A stretch of 64,000 bases of DNA from Hymenobacter aquaticus (GCF_004765605.1 NZ_SRLC01000001.1:992001-1056000); one strand, 5' to 3'; counted from the first letter of the stretch, positions 34,955 through 43,292 are shown. The notes: generated by a model from the sequence alone, not told the origin. Numbers and translations: made by a program.

Positions 34955-35608
34955 ATGTTTGAATTTGAAGACCCGCTTGGTGATGCTATAGTTGCCTTAC
35001 TCGTGTTGTTGATATGCTACGGCGTATTCAAACAAGTCACTTATTATTTCAAACCATACCACAAGCGGAAGCGTAAACTAGCTAAGCTTATAGCGCAAAC
35101 ACGAAATATATTTGAAATACAACAATTACACCTTGAACAAAATTGGTTAAATTTAATAGCTAATAAATACAGAGCAAACAAGCAGTTTGGGAGTAAAGAA
35201 AACGACTTCACTGTCTTCGCCAACATACCCGATAAGCTTCTACTATTACCATCTGTACATGATTTGATTGATGAGCATTCAGCCCATCTATTTTTTTATA
35301 CAATTCAAGATCGTACTGCAAGTGCTATTGCAAACAACGCCCACTATAAAGCAGGTTGCGTTTACATACCTATAGATATCCTGCCTTTTCCGCTTGATTA
35401 CACAATATTCGCATTAGATTATCTTATTGCAAATGAATCCTTTTATGACAGTGACACGGCAGAAGCTATTGCTCGAAGCAAAACACAAAAACGAGCAATA
35501 CATCGAGTTTTAATTAGTCATATAGTAAATGTTCGCTCTGAACTTCTACCTATTGACATCAATGAGAACGAACGAGTAGGTCAACGAGCAATTGTTAAAA
35601 CTACATGA
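34955..35608 (+). CDS. Unrecognised membrane-anchored protein, low-GC gene
   Basis: A 217-residue protein I do not recognise. It has one N-terminal membrane helix (about residues 10-30, DAIVALLVLLICYGVFKQV), then a basic stretch (KPYHKRKRKLAKLI) and a soluble, Ile/Asn-rich domain. Base composition is clearly lower in GC (by eye near 40%) than neighbouring genes at about 65%, and codon use is AT-biased. This points to recent transfer. It begins the accessory region and is followed by REP-like hairpins. Function unknown. Confidence 0.75.
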   Translation: MFEFEDPLGDAIVALLVLLICYGVFKQVTYYFKPYHKRKRKLAKLIAQTRNIFEIQQLHLEQNWLNLIANKYRANKQFGSKENDFTVFANIPDKLLLLPSVHDLIDEHSAHLFFYTIQDRTASAIANNAHYKAGCVYIPIDILPFPLDYTIFALDYLIANESFYDSDTAEAIARSKTQKRAIHRVLISHIVNVRSELLPIDINENERVGQRAIVKTT

Positions 35609-35686
35609 TGATGCAAGTAATACAGACTGGTAAGCCTATATAAACAGTGTGTCTTGCGTTCTTCCTACCTGTTAGCAATACACCCC

Positions 35687-35714
35687 GCGCAGTCGCTCGG
35701 CTGTGCCGAGTGAC
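35687..35714 (-). repeat. REP-like hairpin, copy 1 (inverted)
   Basis: The reverse complement reads GTCACTCGGC, CACA, GCCGAGCGAC, TGCGC: a 10-bp stem with one mismatch plus the fixed tail TGCGC. It lies in opposite orientation to copies 2 and 3. Confidence 0.8.
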
Positions 35715-35815
35715 GCCTACGCTTGAGCAGCTGTGCTGCGAATTAGGTCGCGCCGCTTGCAGATGTATAGCGCAACCGGAGCGGGACGCTCGCGGCACAG
35801 CCGCTCCACGTAATT

Positions 35816-35843
35816 GTCACTCGGCATAGCCGAGCGACTGCGC
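35816..35843 (+). repeat. REP-like hairpin, copy 2
   Basis: GTCACTCGGC, ATA, GCCGAGCGAC, TGCGC: the same stem and tail as copy 1, differing only in the loop. It lies about 190 bp left of the helix-turn-helix gene. Confidence 0.85.
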
Positions 35844-35966
35844 CCGGCGAGGCGGTGTCGTTCGGCCGCCGCAGGGAAGGCGCAGCCGGCCTCGGGTGCA
35901 ATGGGGCCGTAGCCCGCCGAGTCGGGCGAAACAAAAAACTGTAATCTGTTTTAAATAAATCTCAAA

Positions 35967-36016
35967 GTAGTCTACAAGTGTGTAATCTATGCATAGATTA
36001 CACACTTGTAGACTAC
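35967..36016. promoter_or_regulatory. 50-bp perfect palindrome before the helix-turn-helix gene
   Basis: Two 25-bp arms with no spacer (GTAGTCTACAAGTGTGTAAT... and its exact complement, centre ATGCAT). It ends 13 bp before the ATG at 36030. Its AT-rich sequence contrasts with the surrounding high-GC DNA. It could be an operator for the adjacent regulator or an mRNA hairpin that blocks its start. The paralogous gene at 63699 has a different long palindrome at the same distance. Confidence 0.95.
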
Positions 36017-36029
36017 AACTGCTACCGCT

Positions 36030-36665
36030 ATGTCCCGCCGTGTCCGCGCTTCCGACAGTTTTATTTTCCGGCTACGGGCATGGTTTGGCCTGCGCCAGGA
36101 CCAGCTGGCCCTCTACGCCGGGGTCAGCAAGGCCACGATTCAGGCGGTGGAAAGTGGGCGGCGCACGGCCCCGAGTAAAATGCTGCTGGCGTTGCGGCCC
36201 CTGTTGATGCAGCTGCCCCCTCCTACAGCCCCGCCTACGCTGACGAAGAGAGCCGCCCCCCTTGCCGCGCCGCTGCCAATGGGTACCTTGCCCGTCGGGG
36301 CCGGCACGCCGCTGCCGGATGCGGAGGAGCTGGATTTTCGGCGGCGCGTGTGTTTGCACCAGGCCGCGGGCCTGCGCATGCAGACCGAGAAAATCGAAGA
36401 GCAGGCCCGCGTTATTGCGCGCTGGGCGCAGGCCCTGCCCGCGCTGCTGGAGGCCCACCCCGCCCCCACCGCCGAGGAAATTGCGGCCGATGAGGACGCG
36501 GTAGAGCACCACACCTGGCTGCTGGGCTGGCTCCGGCGGCAGGCCCGGCCGTTGCCGGCCGAGGAAGTCACCCGCTGGCACCTGCTGCAAGCCCGCATGG
36601 CGGCGCTGGAGGCCGAAGCCGCTACGCTGGCCGCCCGGCTGCCGCCGGCACCAGCTACCGAATAA
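36030..36665 (+). CDS. Helix-turn-helix protein with C-terminal helical domain
   Basis: A 211-residue putative DNA-binding protein. Residues about 12-50 (RLRAWFGLRQDQLALYAGVSKATIQAVESGRR) have the Cro/CI-like helix-turn-helix pattern. A Pro/Ala-rich linker (about 60-100) leads to a helical, Glu/Arg/Ala-rich region (DFRRRVCLHQAAGLRMQTEKIEEQ to the end), probably coiled coil or oligomerising. No Shine-Dalgarno; the ATG lies 13 bp after a 50-bp palindrome. A 195-bp inverted-repeat element follows the stop by 20 bp. It is paralogous to the gene at 63699. Autoregulation through the palindrome is inferred, not shown. Confidence 0.85.
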   Translation: MSRRVRASDSFIFRLRAWFGLRQDQLALYAGVSKATIQAVESGRRTAPSKMLLALRPLLMQLPPPTAPPTLTKRAAPLAAPLPMGTLPVGAGTPLPDAEELDFRRRVCLHQAAGLRMQTEKIEEQARVIARWAQALPALLEAHPAPTAEEIAADEDAVEHHTWLLGWLRRQARPLPAEEVTRWHLLQARMAALEAEAATLAARLPPAPATE

Positions 36666-36685
36666 CCCGCAACAGCGGCCCCCAC

Positions 36686-36880
36686 CTGGCGCGAGTTTAG
36701 GCGCAGCCGTAACTCGTGCCCAGCTATACGGTGGAGGTTGTACCTCCACTGCCGCGCCAGCGGCAAGCCCGAACCGCGCCGCCTGGAAGAATCCGGGCGG
36801 CGTTTGTCGTTTTAACGGGGGAGGCGCAGCCTCCCGGCATAGTATGGCACGAGTTACGGCTGCGCCTAAACTCGCGCCAG
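36686..36880. repeat. 195-bp non-coding element with 35-bp perfect inverted ends and four inner hairpins
   Basis: Ends 36686-36720 and 36846-36880 are exact 35-bp complements (CTGGCGCGAGTTTAGGCGCA...). Inside, in order, are perfect stem-loops at 36731-36749 (GTGGAGGT), 36751-36764 (GCCG), 36777-36802 (CGCCGCC) and 36819-36835 (GGGAGGC). The whole element can fold as one multi-branched structure. No ORF on it is convincing. It could be a MITE-like mobile element or a structured RNA. Confidence 0.9.
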
Positions 36881-36943
36881 TGAAGGCCACTGGAACGACC
36901 AGTCGGCGCGGGACACTCGGGGCTTAGCCCCTCCGGCGTAGAC

Positions 36944-36972
36944 GTCACTCGGCAATAGCCGAGCGACTGCGC
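36944..36972 (+). repeat. REP-like hairpin, copy 3
   Basis: GTCACTCGGC, AATA, GCCGAGCGAC, TGCGC; one base longer in the loop than copy 2 and in the same orientation. Copies 2 and 3 thus flank the palindrome, helix-turn-helix gene and 195-bp element as direct repeats 1.1 kb apart. Confidence 0.85.
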
Positions 36973-37091
36973 CAGCTTGGCTTGGGGTGCCCGTTCCCAC
37001 GGCCGCCGCCGAACGGTTCCGGATTTTTTACGTTACCAGAGCCCACATACTTTTTGTACCTATACATTTTCATTCGGTACTACGTGCTTCT

Positions 37092-38843
37092 ATGACCCTG
37101 TTCCCTGCTGCCGAAGACGCGTTATCCGATGAAGCCTTAGCGGCGCGCCTGTTTCCCGGCGGCGGGGAAATGGGGGCCCGCATCCGGGCCCTGGACTGGT
37201 CGGCGACCCTGCTCGGGCCCATGCGCACCTGGCCCCAGAGCCTGCGCACGGCGGTCAGCATCATGCTGGGCTCCCGCTTTCCGATGATGGTGCACTGGGG
37301 CCCCGAGCTGGTGCACTTCTACAACGACGGCTACGCCACCATCCTGCAAGGCAAGCACCCCGGCGCGCTGGGCCAGCCCGCCGAGCCCTGGTGGCGGGAG
37401 ATGTGGCCGTTTCTGCTTTCCATCTTCGAGCCCGTCTGGGCCGGGCAAACCACGTTTTTCGAGAACGGGCTGGTGTTGCCCAACCGCCAGGGCTTCGTGG
37501 AAGAGGCCTACTTCACCTTTTCCCACAGCCCGATCTACGACGAGGCCGGCGCGGTCGGGGGCATCTTCGTGACGGCCCTGGAAACCACCACCACGGTGCT
37601 GCAGCAGCGCCGCCTGGCCCTGCTCTCCCACCTGACGGCCCAGACGGCCCTGTCGGCGTTGCCCGCCGAGGCGGCCCAGCACATCATTGCGGCCCTGGCC
37701 ACCAACGCGGCCGACATTCCCTTTGCCCTGCTCTACGCCCACGAGCAAAGTACCCCGCAGGCCCAGCTGCGCGCCTGGTTCGGCCTGCCCGCCGGCGAGC
37801 CGGCCGCCCCGGCGACGCTGCCAATCGACTCGGCTGCGCCTCCGCAGGTAGGCTGGCCCCTGGCCGAGGTACTCCACGCGGGCCGCCCGCTGCTGGTCGA
37901 AAGCCTGGCCGTGCGGTTTAGCGCCTGGCCCGTCGGCACCTGGAAGGAGGCGCCCACCCAGGCCCTGCTGTTGCCCCTGCAGGCCGGCCCCAGCAGCACC
38001 GGCACCACCAACATCCTGATTGTGGGCCTGAGTGCCCGCCGGCCGCTGGACGAGGCCTACCACACCTTCTTCGACCTAGTGGCCGACTACGCGGGCCGGG
38101 CGCTGGCGCGGGCTACCGCCACCCACGAGGCCCAGCGCCTCAACCAGGCCCTGCGCGAGGCCAATACCTCCCTGGACTCCTTCGTGCACATCGTGGCGCA
38201 CGACTTAAAAGCGCCGGCCACGAATCTGCGCAGCCTGCTGGACGTGTACCGGGAAGAGGCTCCCGGCCCCACCAAAGACCACGTCCTGACGCTGCTGGAC
38301 CAGGAAATCGACCGGCTTACCGGCACGGTGCAGGGCCTGCTGCGGGTGGTGCACGCCCAGCACGGGGCGGCGGCCCCTGCTACCGAAGTAGTGGCCTTTG
38401 CCGACGTGTTTGCCACGGTGCGGGCCGAAGTGGCCGAGTTGCTGCACCAGCAGCAAGGCCGGCTCACGGCCGATTTTCTGGCGGCCCCCCGGGCGCTGTA
38501 CCCGCGCATCTACCTGGAAAGCATCCTGAAAAACCTGGTGCACAACGCCCTCAAGTACCGGGCCGCCGACCGGGCGCCGCTGATTCACGTGCGTACCCAG
38601 CGGCAGGGCGCGGAAGTGGTGCTCACCGTGGCCGACAACGGGCGCGGCATCAACCTGCCCCGGGACCGGGCCCGCCTGTTTCAGGCCTTCACCCGCCTGA
38701 CGGCCGAGGGCGAAGGCGCGGGGCTGGGCCTGCACATGATTCAGTCCATTATCCAGCAGCGCGGCGGCACGCTGGACGTCAGCAGCACCCCCGGCCTCGG
38801 CACAACCTTCACCGTGACCCTGCCCGAAGCCGGTCCGGCGTAA
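37092..38843 (+). CDS. Soluble PAS/GAF-type sensor histidine kinase
   Basis: A 583-residue kinase without membrane helices. The ATG at 37092 is chosen because family-like sequence starts soon after (EMGARIRALDWSATLLGPMRTWPQSLRTAVSIML). Residues about 30-165 form a PAS-like sensor (FPMMVHWGPELVHFYNDGY, EEAYFTFSHSPIYDEAGAVGGIFVT). A GAF-like domain follows (about 180-350). HisKA has phospho-acceptor His370 in HIVAHDLKAP. The HATPase domain has KNLVHNALKY, VADNGRGINL and GAGLGLHMIQSI. No receiver domain or regulator gene is nearby, so it is an orphan kinase. Its kinase core resembles that of the Kai-operon kinase. Confidence 0.91.
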   Translation: MTLFPAAEDALSDEALAARLFPGGGEMGARIRALDWSATLLGPMRTWPQSLRTAVSIMLGSRFPMMVHWGPELVHFYNDGYATILQGKHPGALGQPAEPWWREMWPFLLSIFEPVWAGQTTFFENGLVLPNRQGFVEEAYFTFSHSPIYDEAGAVGGIFVTALETTTTVLQQRRLALLSHLTAQTALSALPAEAAQHIIAALATNAADIPFALLYAHEQSTPQAQLRAWFGLPAGEPAAPATLPIDSAAPPQVGWPLAEVLHAGRPLLVESLAVRFSAWPVGTWKEAPTQALLLPLQAGPSSTGTTNILIVGLSARRPLDEAYHTFFDLVADYAGRALARATATHEAQRLNQALREANTSLDSFVHIVAHDLKAPATNLRSLLDVYREEAPGPTKDHVLTLLDQEIDRLTGTVQGLLRVVHAQHGAAAPATEVVAFADVFATVRAEVAELLHQQQGRLTADFLAAPRALYPRIYLESILKNLVHNALKYRAADRAPLIHVRTQRQGAEVVLTVADNGRGINLPRDRARLFQAFTRLTAEGEGAGLGLHMIQSIIQQRGGTLDVSSTPGLGTTFTVTLPEAGPA

Positions 38844-39217
38844 GAGGCGGCCCAACGCTGCCCATCATTTCCCTGGGTTTGCTTCCGCCACCCGGCCGCG
38901 TGCCGACCAACAATGCAGCCGCAAGGACGGCCGGCCGTGGGGTAGGCACACTATGCAATCCGCTTTCCATCCTAAGACATAGACGACGGGCATTTCCGAC
39001 CCCAGACCTGCCTGCACCAAGCGGCCGGCCCACGCCGCCAAGCCCATCAGGCAGCCGCTGGTCAGCATCGTGGCCCGCAACGCGGGCGTAGCCGGGGGCG
39101 CTGGTAGAAGCGGCGGGGCGTCTGTTTCGGGCTAATAGTTCATATTGCAAGCGGAACGGCCGGCCGCGACGCGGCGGTTGTTCCCCGCTTATTATTACCA
39201 CCTTATTCCCTTGTTGC
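38844..39217. other. 374-bp gap, nothing certain
   Basis: A minus-strand frame at 38865-39080 (71 residues, MRATMLTSGCLMGLAAWAG...) contains a hydrophobic stretch and could be a gene remnant, but I cannot support it. No terminator or clear promoter is seen. The end (39175-39217) is AT-richer and probably holds the promoter of the next gene. Confidence 0.4.
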
Positions 39218-42200
39218 ATGGTTAACAACGACCCGCCCGCTGCCGAGCCGGCCCTGCTTACTTCTTTGCCCGTCGCGGCCCTGCCCATCAGCGCGGGGTG
39301 GGACCTTACGCCCGCAACTGATGCGCAGCCCGCCCAGCTGCAAGTGGCGCTGAGCTTCGACCACCGCCCCTACGAGGGCCTCTACCAGCTGGACGCGGCC
39401 GATGGCCAGCACCTGGTGGCCGCCTTCACCCTGCCCCTCGACCCGGCCTCGGCCCTCGACCCGGCCAACTATACCGTGACCCGACGGGTTCCGAAGGGCG
39501 GTACATTCGTTATCGAACCAGTCGCCGTGCTGGCGGTGGCCCTGAGCCCGGATCAGCGCGTGGTGACGCTGACCGTGACGGAAATGTCACATGACCTTCG
39601 CTACCGGCAGCTCATCCCGACTCCCATCACCGTTACCCTGGGCGCTATCCAATCCAACTACGCCGCCAGTCCGCTGACTTTCTCCGGGGTGTTCGAGCTG
39701 ATGTACGGCGCGGTGAAAATGCTCGTCAGCCTCCCCGTGGCGACCCGCGCGGCCCAGGCCCGGCAGCAGCTGGCGCTACTGCTCCAGCCGCTGGGCCAGG
39801 GCGCGCGGCTGGGCGTAGCCACCGGGCTGCTACAACAGCCGCTGTACTGGGAGCCGGCCCGGGCGACGGAACTGGTGGAAATCTGGCTGGTACCCCTCGA
39901 TAAATTTCTGGCCGACCGGGCCGCCGGGAAAGCGGAAGTGGCCACGCCGTTCCTCGACTACAGCATCGAGCTGCCGCTGACCAACCTGGCCGTAACCGAC
40001 GCCCCGCTGGTGGAGCTGACCTGGCGGCTGACGCTGGCGCCGCCAGCCCCGGCTCCGGGTCCTGCGCCCCAAGCACCGGCCCACGCCAGCCCTAGGCTGG
40101 AGGTGCTCATCCCGCCAGCGGCCAACACGGCGGATGACCTGGCGGCCCTGGCCGGCAAGCTCGAACAGCTCCTGTACCAGCCGGGCCAGCACGAAATCAG
40201 GGTGGCACTGGGCCCCGAGCCAGCCGGGGGCGGACAGTCGCTGTGGGGCATCCGCACCGAGGCCAACAAGCGGCCGGGCCACCAGCTGGCGGAGCCCGGC
40301 CAGCCCGTGGTATTTGCGGCAGCGGCGCTGGCTCCGCCGCTGAGCTCGGCGGCCGACGTGCCCCTGTATGATTTTCAGCCGGCAACGGGCATCGACTTTA
40401 CCCGCCCGGCGCAACACGTTTCCTTTGCCCAGGTCGACGTGAATGAGTGGGAACGGCTGGTAATTGACACCTTCGACGCGCTGACCACGCCCACTTACCA
40501 AGCGGCTATCCGGCGGCTCGACGAGCTGGCCGGCACCTCCCACGAAGCAACGCTGCGAACAAACAAGGACCGGTGGGCCGGCGTGCTGCAACACCGGCTG
40601 CGCCCGGTATTCGCGGCCCAGGCCGCTACCAACCCGGCCGCCGCCCGGGCAGCGTTCCGCCAGCACCTGGGCGCCGGGCCGCTCGGGGCCGTGTACCGCG
40701 TAGCCGCCCTGCAGTTTGCCACCCCGCCGGCACCGACGTCAACGCGGCCCTTGGGCCAGGTGCCCCACCTGGTTGGGGAGGTCAGCCAGACAGAGCCGGC
40801 CGGCCAGGCCCTGACCACGCCGCCGCTACCCCTGGCCCCGGCGGCGCCCCTGTTGGTCTTTGCCGAGTCGCCGGCCACCGACCAGGCCGGGGAGCAGCCC
40901 CACTCAGCCCCTTTCTTCGACTTGGAACTGGCGTATACCGGCCGCCAGCTGGAGCTCTGGCCCGGCGGTGAGAAACCAGCCGATCCGGCCGCGGCGGAGC
41001 TCCGCTTTCTGACGCCGGCCGGGCAGCAGTGGGCCGCCACCCCGCTTACCTCGAACCTGGGAAAATGCCGGGTTCCGGTATTCCAGCACGATTTCCGGCC
41101 CCTGGTGCTGATTGCCCAGGAAATGCTGCCCGCGGCCGGCTCCACCCCCGACGCCCTGCTACGGCGGGACTGCCGCCTGACCTACCAGCAGGACGCGCAC
41201 TACCCGCCGCAGCAGCTCACGTTTACGGTTGCCGCCAACATGGCCGCGGCGGAGTCCCAGTCCCAGCTCCTGCCGGCGGCTCCCCCGGTGCCGGCCGGCG
41301 TTTTTGCCGAACTGGCCCAGCTGCGCAGCGTCTACCCCGCCCTGGCGCCCAACCTGCTCCCGGTGCTGGCCGGCATCAACGCCACTACCGCCGCCGACCA
41401 GCCGGCCGTAACGACCGGCGCGGTGGCCCTGGGGGCATTCAATACGATGATAAGCCGCCTGGTGGCCGCCTCGGAAGGCGCGGCCCTGGTGCAGAGCCCC
41501 GCCGACGCGGCCGGCCAGCCCCCGGCTGCCCCCGGGGTAACTACCTTCGGGCTGCGGGAAGGCACCGCCCCCATCGACGCGGTGGAGGCGCTGGTTATTC
41601 ACGTCAGCCCGCCGGCCCCGGTGGGGCTGCCGATGCCCGTGGTAGCGCTGGAAGGCTATACCACGCAGGTCCATACGGCGGACCAGGAGGGCACCTGGTA
41701 CTACTTCCAGGATGCCGAGGGGCGCGTGCTGGCGGCCGCCGACAGCCTCCCGCTGACTCAGCGCGTGCTCACTCTGCCCGGCCTCCGTATTCTGGCCTAC
41801 CAGAGCTTACAGGTGCAGGTAACGGCGACCTACAACGCGGAGCTGGTGCCCGGCCAGGCTTCCGCCCCGGCCTTTGTGTATACGGCACCGCCCCTTTATT
41901 TCCCCACCGACTCCCGGCAGCCCAGTGACCCGCCAACCGAGCCGCTGGATATTGCCACGCTGCGGCCCGATGGCGAGCCGACGCACACCCGCCGGACGCT
42001 GGCCGGGCATCTGCACCAGCTCTTTGAGTACTTGCTGCCCCCGCAGATGCCCCCGGCCCTGTACCTGCGGCTGGCAGGCGTGTATACCTCGCCCCTGGCC
42101 CCGGGCCTGCCGCCGGTAACGACGCCGGTGCTGCAAATGCCCGTTACGCTGCTCCAGCTTCCGCCGGCTCCCGCCCACCCCACCGCCGCCCCGGACCTGG

Positions 42201-42385
42201 CCCGGATAATCAGCGAAGTAGCGGCCGGGCTTGCGGCCTGGTACCAGCAGACCCGCCCCGAGTCGGCCGAGGGAGCCTTCGTCTTCGACCTGGACCTGCT
42301 CTCCGGCCTGGGCCCGCAGCCGCAGCCCCTGCTCCAGCTCACCGATCTGAGGCTGGGCGTAGCCGACATCACGGATTTGCCGTGA
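39218..42385 (+). CDS. 1055-residue protein of unknown function
   Basis: I do not recognise this protein. It has no signal peptide and no obvious membrane helix, so it is cytoplasmic or released by a non-Sec route. Residues about 40-150 resemble a beta-sandwich of the SbsA/Big type (VAAFTLPLDPASALDPANYTV, ALSPDQRVVTLTVTEM). A second likely beta region is near 820-910 (VHTADQEGTWYYFQDAEGRVLAA, QSLQVQVTATYNAELVPGQ). Between them is an Ala/Pro-rich stretch with a helical block (DVNEWERLVIDTFDALTTPTYQAAIRRLDELAG). It is high GC like the chromosome. It is the last gene of the accessory region, followed by a strong terminator at 42439-42485. Confidence 0.75.
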   Translation: MVNNDPPAAEPALLTSLPVAALPISAGWDLTPATDAQPAQLQVALSFDHRPYEGLYQLDAADGQHLVAAFTLPLDPASALDPANYTVTRRVPKGGTFVIEPVAVLAVALSPDQRVVTLTVTEMSHDLRYRQLIPTPITVTLGAIQSNYAASPLTFSGVFELMYGAVKMLVSLPVATRAAQARQQLALLLQPLGQGARLGVATGLLQQPLYWEPARATELVEIWLVPLDKFLADRAAGKAEVATPFLDYSIELPLTNLAVTDAPLVELTWRLTLAPPAPAPGPAPQAPAHASPRLEVLIPPAANTADDLAALAGKLEQLLYQPGQHEIRVALGPEPAGGGQSLWGIRTEANKRPGHQLAEPGQPVVFAAAALAPPLSSAADVPLYDFQPATGIDFTRPAQHVSFAQVDVNEWERLVIDTFDALTTPTYQAAIRRLDELAGTSHEATLRTNKDRWAGVLQHRLRPVFAAQAATNPAAARAAFRQHLGAGPLGAVYRVAALQFATPPAPTSTRPLGQVPHLVGEVSQTEPAGQALTTPPLPLAPAAPLLVFAESPATDQAGEQPHSAPFFDLELAYTGRQLELWPGGEKPADPAAAELRFLTPAGQQWAATPLTSNLGKCRVPVFQHDFRPLVLIAQEMLPAAGSTPDALLRRDCRLTYQQDAHYPPQQLTFTVAANMAAAESQSQLLPAAPPVPAGVFAELAQLRSVYPALAPNLLPVLAGINATTAADQPAVTTGAVALGAFNTMISRLVAASEGAALVQSPADAAGQPPAAPGVTTFGLREGTAPIDAVEALVIHVSPPAPVGLPMPVVALEGYTTQVHTADQEGTWYYFQDAEGRVLAAADSLPLTQRVLTLPGLRILAYQSLQVQVTATYNAELVPGQASAPAFVYTAPPLYFPTDSRQPSDPPTEPLDIATLRPDGEPTHTRRTLAGHLHQLFEYLLPPQMPPALYLRLAGVYTSPLAPGLPPVTTPVLQMPVTLLQLPPAPAHPTAAPDLARIISEVAAGLAAWYQQTRPESAEGAFVFDLDLLSGLGPQPQPLLQLTDLRLGVADITDLP

Positions 42386-42438
42386 GCCGGGCCGGTTGAA
42401 GATTCGGTGAAGCCCGGGTAGCACTAAGGCTGCCCCCT

Positions 42439-42485
42439 AATGCCCAACAGCCGCTTCGAGCGTATCGGAGCGGCTGTTGGGCATT
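42439..42485. terminator. Strong terminator between convergent genes
   Basis: A 17-bp perfect stem, AATGCCCAACAGCCGCT with its complement at 42469-42485, then TTTT. It serves the 1055-residue gene and probably bshB1 on the other strand. Confidence 0.9.
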
Positions 42486-42533
42486 TTAGAATAGACTATC
42501 GGTTGCCGGTAATCTATTGAGGCGTATCGGCTG

Positions 42534-43253
42534 CTACAGCAGCGCCGTAATATCGCGCACGCCCACGGGCCGCTGCCGGGTGAAGCCTTCCCCGAACTCG
42601 ACGCCGATGATGTGGCCGAACTCCCGGGCCCGGGCTTCCATAAACTGGGTAAACACCGGCGTGGACAGGTACGTGACCGGCTCCTGGCTGTTGGGGTCGA
42701 AGAACTGGGTTTTGTAAGCTTGGATGGACGCCCACTTGCCGGGCCAGAACTCGGTGATGTCGACCACGAAGTCGGGGGCAATCTGCCGGTCCTGGATGTA
42801 GTGGTACACGGTACGGGGGCGCCAAGGCTGCTGGGGCTGGCCGTCGGCGTCGAAGGTTTCAATCATGCGCAGCCCGCTCAGAAAGCAGGCTTCCGAGGCC
42901 AGGCTGGCCCCGCGGCCGTGGTCGGGGTGCCGGTCCTGAATGGCGTTGCAGAGGACCACGTCGGGCTGGTAGCGGCGCAGGGCGGCAATCAGGGGCAGCT
43001 GGTGCTCCCGGTCGTTGCGGAAGAAGCCGTCGGGCAGCCCCAGGTTTTCGCGCGCGCTCAGGCCCAGAATCCGGCTGGCGGCCTCGGCCTCGGCGGCCCG
43101 GGTGGCCGGCGTACCGCGCGTGCCCAACTCGCCGCGGGTGAAGTCCACGATACCGATTTTCTTGCCCAGGGCCGCGGCGGCCAGCAAGGTGCCGGCGGCC
43201 GACATTTCAACGTCATCGGGATGGGCGCCAAAGGCCAGAATATCGAGTTTCAT
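42534..43253 (-). CDS. bshB1: Bacillithiol biosynthesis deacetylase
   Basis: Removes the acetyl group from GlcNAc-malate in bacillithiol synthesis; a zinc LmbE-family enzyme. The 239-residue product starts at the ATG at 43251-43253 (MKLDILAFGAHPDDVEMSAAGTL). Zinc ligands and general base lie in AHPDDVE (residues 10-16), with the second His block HPDHGRGASLASEACFLSGL. The C-terminus GVEFGEGFTRQRPVGVRDI matches the BshB1 subtype (ends near RP..V.D). Other bsh genes are not in the window. Confidence 0.93.
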   Translation of the reverse strand: MKLDILAFGAHPDDVEMSAAGTLLAAAALGKKIGIVDFTRGELGTRGTPATRAAEAEAASRILGLSARENLGLPDGFFRNDREHQLPLIAALRRYQPDVVLCNAIQDRHPDHGRGASLASEACFLSGLRMIETFDADGQPQQPWRPRTVYHYIQDRQIAPDFVVDITEFWPGKWASIQAYKTQFFDPNSQEPVTYLSTPVFTQFMEARAREFGHIIGVEFGEGFTRQRPVGVRDITALL

Positions 43254-43292
43254 GCGGGGTGGGATGTTGGGGTGGTTTATTGCAAAAAAAGA

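Larger units (their letters stand above)
35609..36029. other. Gap with REP-like hairpins and a palindrome
   Basis: Holds two copies of a 28-nt REP-like hairpin (35687-35714 and 35816-35843), several other GC hairpins (e.g. GGAGCG...CGCTCC at about 35778-35807 and GCCCG...CGGGC near 35911-35926) and the 50-bp palindrome at 35967-36016. Short reading frames here are products of these repeats; no gene is supported. Confidence 0.75.
36666..37091. other. Gap with the 195-bp palindromic element and REP-like copy 3
   Basis: Contains the element at 36686-36880, a small hairpin GGGGCTTAGCCCC near 36919-36931, and REP-like copy 3 at 36944-36972. The last 100 bp, AT-richer with TACTTTTTG near 37050, probably hold the promoter of the sensor kinase gene. 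Confidence 0.7.

Noticed and set aside
36072-36890. 272-residue minus-strand frame
   Set aside because: Runs through the palindromic element and antisense to the helix-turn-helix gene; composition typical of a shadow frame.
38865-39080. 71-residue minus-strand frame with hydrophobic segment
   Set aside because: No family pattern, no promoter, and lies in a gap of biased composition; could be a remnant but cannot be supported.
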